This document shows, piece after piece, positions 26,301 to 33,067 of a DNA stretch of 64,000 nucleotides. The notes under the pieces were generated by a model. The model saw nothing but the letters and a program-made list of their open reading frames with translations. It ran no database searches and was not told the DNA's origin. Origin of the DNA: Sanghuangporus weigelae (Eukaryota > Basidiomycota > Agaricomycetes > Hymenochaetales > Hymenochaetaceae); assembly GCA_033182465.1 (NCBI GenBank), contig CP137319.1:1550001-1614000 (forward strand), given 5' to 3'. A program made the position numbers and the translations under genes. Each line of letters starts with the position of its first letter. Positions within the stretch are counted from its first letter, which is position 1.

Positions 26301-27860
26301 TTTCGTATGCTTGGGTAACCTTCTTGACTTGTCAGGATCAAAGACATCTGCGTAGTCTTCTATTTCCTTTGGTAGGAGTTTTCGCCAATCTCGTTTCTGT
26401 GTTCCAAGTAGTCCTTCTGCAGCTGCCTTTTGTTGAGAATACTGCTGGGATACTGAACTCGCTTTGTTCAGAGGCTGTGAGACTTGGTTCTGCTGCCTTG
26501 GTGACCAATTTCGATTGATGTCTAGCTCTAGCTTTGCAGCGAGCTCTTCCTTTCTGGTAAGGGTAGCTGGTTGGTTGGTCGTCCTAAGACTTTCAATGTC
26601 TTCTGGCTCTATATCGTGCATAGGAGTGTCTTCTGTTGCCTCCTGCTCGTCTTGCATCTCGATATCGCTTTCGTTGTCTGCCCATCTTGTACGCTTCGGT
26701 GTGGGACTAGCTCCTCGCATTAACGATGCCGTTCTCGGTCGTATAATGCCTGCCACTGGCTTCTCTGGATACCGTGTCTTTCGTGGTCGTATCCTATACT
26801 TCATGCCCGGGTTTTCTTCTGGTGATGGCCAGAGTTCTTCATCTTCCGGCATGTTTTGCCTCAGTGGGTGTATCTTCTGTGGTGGTTGTTTCTTCCAACG
26901 TTTCGGAGAGTCGTTTATTTCCTCCTGTTCATCTAGGCTATGCTTGCCTGTTACATCTTGTGTTTCACCTTCGGATGTCTGGTACAGTTGCCGTGCTGGG
27001 ATCATCCGTCTCGGTATGTGCCTTGGTCGTCGTTGCACTATACTCGTTCCTTGTGGTGCCTGTTTCTTCCATCGCTTGGGAGTGTAGTTTATTTCCTCCT
27101 CATCTCGATGATGCTTGTTTGCCGTTTCCTGTTGTGGCTGTTTCGTTGCAGAGTCTGGTATATTTTCCGTGCTCGGACTCTTCACTTCTGGCGTCTGTTT
27201 TGCCTGTTCCAGTCTTGGTGTTGCTGGTCTGGTTTCCGGCTTCGCTTGTGGCTTCGTTTCGTGAGAGTGTCCGTTGTTGTCTCTCCTTGGCGCAAATATT
27301 ATTCCTGGTGCTCCAGAGTGTCGATAGTTGTCTCTGTCCTGAGCCTGTTGCTTCGTGTTATGCCTAGGTCTTGTCTTGTCAGGTTTGCCTTTCGTTTGCC
27401 GTTTCCGTTTGCGCTTCCTGTGCCTTCGCTTCTTGGTAGCTCGTATGACGTTGAGCTCAAATGGTATCGAATTACCATTCCGATTCCATACTTGATTCTT
27501 CCAATCAATTTCGGGATTGACTTTGGCCAAATAGTCAATTCCTAGGATCACTTGATCCTGTCCTGTGGTTGCTACTGCCAACGTTTGTGGCTGCGGTTTA
27601 GGTCCATCAAAAATTAATGTGTAGACCTCGTGCGTGATTGCTCCTCCTTGGTTGGGACTTCCATCCGCATTATTCAAAGGTCGAGGGTGATCAAGCCTCT
27701 TTTTGAATAGGCTGTAGTGTCGTACCAAGTTGGGGTGTATCGTGCTGCATGTAGCTCCGGAATCGATTAACGCTTTGACTGCTAGGGTCTTTGTTCCAAC
27801 CTTCACTCGAATAGGTAATCGGGGATGCAATGCTTGTATTGGCAATCGCTTATTATACAT
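23382..27860 (-). CDS. pol: Gypsy pol polyprotein with chromodomain
   Basis: About 1,490 residues from the first Met; the frame is open further upstream into the end of gag. Domains in order: aspartic protease (LIDSGATCSTI near residue 33); a long basic Gln/Pro/Lys-rich linker; reverse transcriptase with YLDD (near 25,787); RNase H (LETDASDVAIGAVL); an HHCC zinc-binding domain; the integrase core (SDRGSNFTAQF); a GPY/F-like module (WAGPYKVEKAVG); and a C-terminal chromodomain (YLIQWKGYQERTWEPLDNL). Chromodomains direct integration to marked chromatin in known relatives. Looks whole. Confidence 0.93.
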   Translation of the reverse strand: MYNKRLPIQALHPRLPIRVKVGTKTLAVKALIDSGATCSTIHPNLVRHYSLFKKRLDHPRPLNNADGSPNQGGAITHEVYTLIFDGPKPQPQTLAVATTGQDQVILGIDYLAKVNPEIDWKNQVWNRNGNSIPFELNVIRATKKRRHRKRKRKRQTKGKPDKTRPRHNTKQQAQDRDNYRHSGAPGIIFAPRRDNNGHSHETKPQAKPETRPATPRLEQAKQTPEVKSPSTENIPDSATKQPQQETANKHHRDEEEINYTPKRWKKQAPQGTSIVQRRPRHIPRRMIPARQLYQTSEGETQDVTGKHSLDEQEEINDSPKRWKKQPPQKIHPLRQNMPEDEELWPSPEENPGMKYRIRPRKTRYPEKPVAGIIRPRTASLMRGASPTPKRTRWADNESDIEMQDEQEATEDTPMHDIEPEDIESLRTTNQPATLTRKEELAAKLELDINRNWSPRQQNQVSQPLNKASSVSQQYSQQKAAAEGLLGTQKRDWRKLLPKEIEDYADVFDPDKSRRLPKHTKWDMAINLKEGVPLPKPRPIIKLTREEQAALDAYVKELLDKGWIEKVQPHEPCPVAAPVFFVGKKDGGARAVTDYRDINDTTVSDPYPIPIMSVLPEKLEKGKFFFTLDMRSGYNNLRIREGDEWKAAFRVGNAVYKPKVMMFGMKNSPAVFQRFMNDNFEYWLRTEEALNYLDDLIGQAQTEEEHWKLLRAILQKCRELDIYLKIEKCHFLQTQLDYLGFVVGTKGIQMDPYKLKAIHEWPVPKTKRQVRKFQGFCNFYRRFIRNYADTFAPIGDLIKKDRKFIWAEAQDKAFESIKKAFETEVALAMPKPDKPYTLETDASDVAIGAVLQQEDNQGELRPLGFMSKTLTNTQRNYPTHDKEMLAIMEALKHWRHLLEGTKEPVTIRSDHANLRYFMTAQNLSRRQARWALELSRYNFKILHWPGKKNQADELSRRSDYMPEDKDNLGVTLLPPDTIKQQTLRRTEINGLYKLETEMVTISDPIIRTIKRNYNTEEAKKEIQAIKQSNGYSYRNGLHYVTNALYIPPSANLRALLIRRRHDHKLAGHPGAEKTIELVKRSYYWPKMEEMIRAYTATCDICQRAKPIRQFRNPPLQPLEAPHQPWETITCDLITDLPVSNEGYSAILVIVDKLTKMGKFIPCQGIPNAKQLARLFRQHVFKYYGAPKRVISDRGSNFTAQFLKEFCRLIDVDWKTSTAYHPQTDGQTERLNQELEQYLRCYVSYRQTDWAEYIDIAEFAYNNRKHSTTHQSPFYTLYGWHPHLDVAETGDSNVPEAINHLEELRQVQQEAYNSIRQANEAMKLYADLHRGKLPEYKPGDEVLLDMRNLSRLEPTKKLAMKWAGPYKVEKAVGQVSFRLRLPETLPIHPVFHASLLRPYKRKEYPGRPTLDEPPPIEVEGEAEYEVETIHNTRRHRSKVQYLIQWKGYQERTWEPLDNLKNSYQMIEAFHKKYPQAIQPSNLNQWIAARKRMRQ

Positions 27861-27964
27861 CGCTTCACTGGGGTTGAACCCAGGAGGTTTGAAACACTGG
27901 TTGTTGAAACCTTTCTCGTCACCCTTGTCACACTCACATCGCGCAGTCTCGTTCGATGGAGGTC

Positions 27965-29053
27965 TTAATCTTTTCCCTGTTGCTCTTTACTTGCTAGGGA
28001 TTTGCGAATGTTGTTTCGATATTCTTCGTCATGCTTGCAAGTCCATCCTGCTGATTCGTCGCCTTTAGCCCATGCTACATGATCGTAGTGGACTGGCCTT
28101 CGGCAGTGTGGATCGGGACATGTTTCCTTGAAATCGATTGTTCGTGTTGTCATCGTCCTCCGTTTTACACCATTAGTCTTCTTCGGCCGCTTAGAGGAAG
28201 AACCCTTTTGCTTCCTTGGTGCCTTGCAATCCTTTGCGTAATGTCCTGACTTTTCACAGTTGTAGCATTTGCCTCCCTTCTTCGGCAAGCCTCGGAGTGC
28301 ATCTACATCCATGGCGTCTGGATCTCGTTTCGTTGTTTGTACTGGTGGTCGGAAAGATGACTGTCCGTTCGATTTGAATCTCGGGGTGTATGTTTGATTA
28401 CCCATGAGCCTTTGCCTGGCATCAGAGTTTGCTAGGTTGCTTGTCCATTCCATCCATGCATCGAGGTCGTTCTTCTCGAAAGCGTCGGGTTGTACAGATT
28501 CGACTCGTCGTTTGACCCACATGTCTAGTCCTTTGACATAGATGTACTTGAGCATCTGCTTATCCATCGTGTCTGGTGCTCGTGCTTTGAGTCGTCGGAA
28601 CTCGTCGTTGTACGCCCTAATGCTTGCTCCTTTCTGCTGGATGCATAGTAGTTGGAATAGGGCTTCCTGTTCTCCAATGATCGGATGTCCTGCTCGGATC
28701 CTCATCCAGTTCAGCATGTCCTTGAGTGATGCGAACATTCCATTTGTTGCAGCGATAATCGCAGGTACTGGTTTCAGTTTCCCATTGGCATCGAATGATG
28801 TTAGGGTATTCTTCTCTGCAAACCAATCGTAGCTGTCGCCTTCTAGTGCCGCAAATAGGCTCTTTGCGATCTCCTCCTCATCCTTGACTCCATGCTGTGC
28901 CAGCTTCGAGATACATCGACTAATCCACAGATCAATATCTTCGCTTCGCTTGCCATAGTACTTCGGAAGCTTGATGCTGTGTTTAGAGAGTTGTGTCTGA
29001 AGAGTCTGTAGTTGCTGCTCCAGTGCTTGCACCTTCTGGTCGGTTGTCGACAT
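27965..29053 (-). CDS. gag: Gypsy gag with zinc knuckle
   Basis: 362 residues. An N-terminal coiled segment is followed by a retrotransposon capsid-like region (WISRCISKLAQHG, FAALEGDSYDWFAEKN, LKARAPDTMDKQMLKYIYVK) and a CCHC knuckle, CYNCEKSGHYAKDC, followed by basic residues. A further Cys/His pattern (CPDPHCRRPVHYDH) lies near the C-terminus. It overlaps the upstream accessory ORF by 71 nt in another frame. Confidence 0.88.
   Translation of the reverse strand: MSTTDQKVQALEQQLQTLQTQLSKHSIKLPKYYGKRSEDIDLWISRCISKLAQHGVKDEEEIAKSLFAALEGDSYDWFAEKNTLTSFDANGKLKPVPAIIAATNGMFASLKDMLNWMRIRAGHPIIGEQEALFQLLCIQQKGASIRAYNDEFRRLKARAPDTMDKQMLKYIYVKGLDMWVKRRVESVQPDAFEKNDLDAWMEWTSNLANSDARQRLMGNQTYTPRFKSNGQSSFRPPVQTTKRDPDAMDVDALRGLPKKGGKCYNCEKSGHYAKDCKAPRKQKGSSSKRPKKTNGVKRRTMTTRTIDFKETCPDPHCRRPVHYDHVAWAKGDESAGWTCKHDEEYRNNIRKSLASKEQQGKD
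27971..27977 (-). promoter_or_regulatory. Candidate -1 ribosomal frameshift heptamer between gag and pol
   Basis: On the sense strand G GGA AAA fits the X-XXY-YYZ slippery pattern in the gag phase and lies one codon before the gag stop. The pol frame is in the -1 phase relative to gag and is open across this point. Frameshifting is a usual way for Gypsy elements to make Gag-Pol. No downstream structure was assessed. Confidence 0.55.
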
Positions 29054-30017
29054 GATCGTAAGTGCTTATGGGCACTGCTGGTGGTGAATAGGATGGTGGT
29101 GGTGGATTCTCTGGCGCTTGGGTTGCTACTGAACCACTTGCTGGTACTGCAGGTACTGTTGGTACTTGGATGATAACCGTTCGAGGTGGGGTTCTGAGTA
29201 AGAATGGCCTTCGTGATGCTTCTTCGTCTGAGGACACTGATTCGTCAGAACTCTGTTCCTGTTGGGCTCTCTCTCTTGGTAGAAAGTATTCCCAGCGTTG
29301 TGCTGCCTGAGCTACTTCTCGAATTCGTTGAGCGTGTTCGAGTATGTTCCTCGAGGTGGTTTCGGTTGTCTGTACCGATGTGAGTATAGCTGCGTAGGTG
29401 CGTTGACTCGACTCGATTGTTTGTCCTAGTTGGAGTAGGGCTTCTCGCAGGTTATGGATGTCTTGAACAATCCTTGGTTGATCTAGAGCTGTCCTGTTAA
29501 GCTCTCCGACTCTCGTCTCGATCGTTTGTAGTTGTTGTTCCTGAGCAGTAATCCTGTTCCGGATAGCGTTGAGCTCTCGGTCAAGTACTCCGTTTCCGTC
29601 TATGACCCGATGATTGAGTGCTCCTGCTGCTCGATCCAATTCCAGAGTATATCTCTCTAGAGCTGCTACTTGTGCTCCAATTCTTTGAGTAGTTGCTTCT
29701 AGTGCTTCGAATCGATCTCCTACTGCTGTCGCGTATGCTCCGGTTGGTAGACTGTTTGACTGCCCCGTGTTTGCAGTTCGTTCTTCCAGTCTTTCAACCC
29801 TTTCTTGTAGCCTTCTGATCACTGGTGGATACAATATGCTGTGGTTCGTTGTCGCGTATAGTATGTCGTGATCGCTTTCCAGACTACGTAGCCTGTTGGT
29901 GATATGTTGAACTCGTTCGTCGAGGGATCTAGGTGTGAACCTTGTTTGATTATCGTTCGCCCGTTCGTTCGTTCGATGACCGTTACTTCTGTTGTTGGCG
30001 TTTCCTGATCGGTTCAT
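28983..30017 (-). CDS. Gypsy accessory ORF before gag (344 aa), coiled coil
   Basis: Long heptad-rich helices (for example RRLQERVERLEERTA and NRITAQEQQLQTIETRVGEL) suggest a coiled-coil oligomer, followed by an acidic Ser/Glu patch and a proline-rich tail. It starts within the stop of the preceding frame (shared ATGA at 30014-30017) and overlaps gag at its end. Chained overlaps suggest reinitiation or coupled translation. Function unknown; a structural Gag-partner role is a guess. Confidence 0.6.
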   Translation of the reverse strand: MNRSGNANNRSNGHRTNERANDNQTRFTPRSLDERVQHITNRLRSLESDHDILYATTNHSILYPPVIRRLQERVERLEERTANTGQSNSLPTGAYATAVGDRFEALEATTQRIGAQVAALERYTLELDRAAGALNHRVIDGNGVLDRELNAIRNRITAQEQQLQTIETRVGELNRTALDQPRIVQDIHNLREALLQLGQTIESSQRTYAAILTSVQTTETTSRNILEHAQRIREVAQAAQRWEYFLPRERAQQEQSSDESVSSDEEASRRPFLLRTPPRTVIIQVPTVPAVPASGSVATQAPENPPPPSYSPPAVPISTYDHVDNRPEGASTGAATTDSSDTTL

Positions 30018-30355
30018 GAACTTCGTTTCTCGCCTGATGCTTCAGGGTTATTGTTCCTTGGTGCTGTTAACCAAGTAGTTCCTTTCTCGTCGAATGTAGC
30101 AATAGTGGAAGGGACTGCTGCTACTTTCGTGGTTGTTGTTTGCGTGCTCCCAACTGCAGGGCTACCAGATGCCTTTGCTATTAGGTACACTTCGTCGTTG
30201 TAGGGGTTATGATAGTAGATATGTGATTTAAGTGAATCGGGTTTGTCGTTCTCCAGGATGTGCACTTGTCCTGAGGATTCGATATGGGTACTAGTCTCGA
30301 AACTAGTGACGTCGATAGGGACTTGAGGTCGACGGTCCTCGCCTCGATAAAACAC
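30014..30355 (-). CDS. Gypsy leader ORF (113 aa), unknown
   Basis: The first open frame after the primer site. It is Ser/Thr-rich with a short ordered patch (SHIYYHNPYNDEVYLIAKAS). Its stop overlaps the next start by ATGA. I recognise no family and it could be a short regulatory ORF. Confidence 0.45.
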   Translation of the reverse strand: MFYRGEDRRPQVPIDVTSFETSTHIESSGQVHILENDKPDSLKSHIYYHNPYNDEVYLIAKASGSPAVGSTQTTTTKVAAVPSTIATFDEKGTTWLTAPRNNNPEASGEKRSS

Positions 30356-30402
30356 TAGCCAAGAACCTTGCCCGTGAGAGGTGGTGGTAAAACTAGCGAG
30401 TG

Positions 30403-30414
30403 ATCTTTCGATCC
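30403..30414 (-). promoter_or_regulatory. Gypsy primer-binding site, self-complementary type
   Basis: Two bases after the 5' LTR the sense strand reads GGATCGAAAGAT. Its exact complement ATCTTTCGATCC lies in the LTR at 30676-30687, about 34 bp downstream of a TATA-like CATAAATAG (30714-30722), where transcription should start. The Tf1/sushi group is known to prime with the 5' end of its own RNA, and this arrangement fits. A tRNA primer is not excluded. Confidence 0.6.
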
Positions 30415-30416
30415 AA

Positions 30417-31938
30417 TGTTAAGGAGTAGGCCCGGGGTTACACCGGTTTGATCCTTTTGCCTAAGCAGCGGTGTGTTGTGCAGAGGTGATCTTATCTACC
30501 CACGTCTGGCTGTACCACGCGGTCCCTTACTAGCCTTCCTAGTCGCGGTCCGAGTTATGGATGCTTTCAGATACGAGGTAATAGTAAAGCAGATTGGGAT
30601 TTCCAAGAGGCGTGATAGTACAAAGCACACAGTAATAGCTCGCTGTAGGGCAAGCTTTACACCAGTGTGTTAAGAGGATCGAAAGATGGGGAAATGAGGG
30701 CCTAATCCTACAACTATTTATGCTCCCAGATATTCCATTTTCCGTCCTATTTCTTACTCATCCTGTCTCCACTTTACTCCACTTTTCTCCACCTTTCTCC
30801 ACCATTACATCTGTTCCTTTGTCATCCTGCTGCGCTTCGCTCCACTTTGCTCCAATCTTTGTAAGGTCGTCTCCACTATGACAGAATTCTTTGGAGTTGC
30901 TGACTGAGACAATAGAGGTGGTGCTTCGATATGGAATGCTCTACTGTCAGTACTCCATAACGATGTCATTGCCGTCATTGAGTGGCATCTTTGCTCTTGG
31001 AGCGATGTAGGCTGCTCGGTATGTGATTCTTCGGAATTCATCTCGAGGTCCAGCGAGGGTAAGCATAACTCGCACGTCAGTGTTAAGGTGTCGGGTCGGT
31101 GTAGAGTATGGTCCAAGGCATATCATGAACTGCATAAGCTCTGCTGGTGGGTTCTGCTGGGTTCTGGTGACTAGCCATGCTTTGCCTTCGTATCGTATAT
31201 CTCGAATGTAGCGCCATATCCTTCGTTGTATAAGGAGTTGTAATTGCTTGGTTTCCAGGTTCGCATCTCTCGGTAAATAAAGGTTTGCCTGTATCGTAGA
31301 TGCTGGACATGGTGTGTGCAACTCCGGTCTATACCATCCAATCATTCTCCAAGTTATCGGGTTCGCAGTTCGAGGGGTCCGAGTTGTGATCGTGAGTTCC
31401 TCTCGTTTCTTGGGTACTATTGGGCTTGGTGGATTGGAATGCATTGTATCCTGAAGGTGTCGCTCGGTTTCGATGTGACAGTCACGCGTACCAACCGTTG
31501 CCGTGCATACTAAGTAGTATACTTCATAAAGGACCATGTAAACTCGTGCACAGACTTGACAGTGCTGAAATGCCAGTGAGGTCTCCATAAACCTTATTAG
31601 CCTTTAGCCTTTTAGCGTTTAGGCTTTAGTAGTTGTGCTTCTGGACTTCTAAGAAGTTTGATCGCTTCTTTTGATCGAGGTCGCTCTGGTTGCTTGGTCG
31701 GCGGCGTTAGAGTGGTAGTCCGCGGTAATAGGCGGTCGGCGGTGTTAGCTGTTAGCGGGATTACGTATCCGCTTCGGTGCTTCTAGCGCTCGGGTGGTAA
31801 CGGGTTACTGTTGCCTAGGCCGCTCGATTGCTTGGGCCTTTGATAGCTGGCTTGGTTACCGGTCGCGTTTGGAAAGCTGATCGTGTAGATCTGTTGATCG
31901 TGTCGATCCTGATGCGAGTTTTTGAGCGGATCCTTTCA
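30417..31938 (-). repeat. Gypsy 5' LTR
   Basis: 1,522 bp, matching the 3' LTR. On the sense strand, U3 is 31938 to about 30688 and R plus U5 about 30687 to 30417, based on the TATA-like box at 30714-30722. It carries the second copy of the U3 frame (30947-31588). Confidence 0.92.
30676..30722 (-). promoter_or_regulatory. Core promoter in the Gypsy 5' LTR
   Basis: CATAAATAG on the sense strand at 30714-30722, followed 34 bp later by ATCTTTCGATCC, the predicted transcript start and self-primer. The same pair is in the 3' LTR, with the 12-mer at 19888-19899. Inference from spacing. Confidence 0.45.
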
Positions 31939-32228
31939 GTAGTACAAGAGTAGGTACCTATGTCGAAGTGAAGGTAAGTAGAATAGTAAGACAAGGAATC
32001 GAAAGAGTCAAACTATCTACTTATATAGGCTTCGAGCGCGTGAAAGGTCTACTCTAATAAGGAATCACATGACGAGGGAGCGGGGTGATTAGTGAGCCTG
32101 GTAGAACGTCGTAGAACATTCTAACGAGTGGATGAGTAATCACAAAGAAAATAAAAGAAAAGGAAAAGAATATTAAAATCAAAGGATGACGTAAGAAAAG
32201 AAAAAGGAAAATGTTCGAGTCCTAACAC

Positions 32229-33067
32229 CTATCCCCGCGAGTCAACGTCATTCGGACCGCACCACCACACAAGAGGTACGTTCTTTCCTCACCTCTGTAC
32301 CCACTGCAGTCTCCCTCCAGCTCCAGGCTGCCTCCTGGAACGCGAAGGGGAACTGCGTCATGACCTTTGACAGAACAGCCCGTGTCCACGACCTGATAGA
32401 CCAACACGCCGGAACGCTGGCCCGCATAGTCTGTCAGGGCCGCGACATCTCCACGGCCCGAGTTTCCCCCCGGACCAAATTACAGGTTTCTATGGTGCCG
32501 GTCCGGGATTCCCTCCCGGGCTCGGCCCCCTTCACTAATGAAGAGCTCCTTTCGGAGCTCACCTTTAACCGTTCAATCAAGGACTCGGACCTCGCTTCTG
32601 ATGTCTCGTTCACCAAGGCCCGCCCGGATATCACGGATGAGCTCAAGCATTGCCCAATCACCTTCTGGGTCCACGACCAAGATGGCAAATGCTCCAAACG
32701 CATCCTTGATGCCCCTGTCTTCCTGTTTGGTAAATGCTTCCGTGTCCAGCGCTACAAACCCCTCCCCGCGTTCTCCCAATGCGACCGGTGCTAGAAATTA
32801 GGTCACACCAGCAATGGCTGCAAAGGGCGGGTTGCCTGCGCTACCTGCGCCGGTAACCATAAAACCTCGGACCACCGGGCCCGATGTGGGAGCTGTGCCA
32901 CCGAAGGCATAATCTCCACTCACTGCCCCCACCCCTCCGCCTGCGTTAACTGTGCAGGCGACCATCCCAGCACTGCGTCTCGCCTTATTTGCCCAGCCAA
33001 ACGCGCCTTTGCGCGCCCCCCGGGCAGCGATGACGGCATGGACACTGACCCGGAGACCGAACTATGA
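32229..33067 (+). pseudogene. LINE ORF1, 3' part, with a stop in the first zinc knuckle
   Basis: The frame continues ORF1 (LQLQAASWNAKGNCVMTFDR) and ends with three CCHC-type zinc knuckles: CDRC...KLGHTSNGC, CATCAGNHKTSDHRARC and CVNCAGDHPSTASRLIC. A TAG at 32792-32794 sits inside the first knuckle, where TGG (Trp) would be usual. The ORF1 stop overlaps the ORF2 start as ATGA at 33064-33067, suggesting stop-restart translation in the intact family. Confidence 0.8.

Larger units (their letters stand above)
19629..31938 (-). mobile_element. Chromodomain Gypsy (Ty3-like) LTR retrotransposon, 12.3 kb
   Basis: A retrotransposon on the - strand with 1,522-bp LTRs, a 5-bp duplication GTAGT, a polypurine tract, a self-complementary primer site, gag with a zinc knuckle, and pol in the order protease, RT, RNase H, integrase, chromodomain. 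Pol order and chromodomain place it in the chromoviruses, nearest in style to the Tf1/sushi group. It is large for that group because of extra ORFs before gag, after pol and inside the LTRs. I saw no difference between the two LTRs, so it is very young. It looks whole, with no evident break. It is nested in a solo LTR that lies in a LINE. Confidence 0.93.
19493..32228 (-). mobile_element. Solo LTR, copy B (inverted), interrupted by the Gypsy element
   Basis: The parts at 19493-19628 and 31944-32228 together form a second 420-bp LTR in opposite orientation to copy A. ATCCC precedes it and CCTAT follows it. The Gypsy element sits inside it with a 5-bp duplication, GTAGT (19624-19628 and 31939-31943). 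An LTR fossil, recombinant with copy A. Confidence 0.8.

Noticed and set aside
26464-27545. Long + strand frames antisense to the pol linker
   Set aside because: They mirror the compositionally biased linker of pol and are Ser/Cys/Val-rich by reflection; no independent support.
18498-32228. One large DNA transposon with 420-bp terminal inverted repeats
   Set aside because: The inverted pair have LTR-type TG...CA ends and a TATA box. Their 5-bp flanks pair crosswise (GGGAT/ATCCC, ATAGG/CCTAT), and LINE sequence lies between them. Two solo LTRs plus inversion explains everything; a single TIR element does not.
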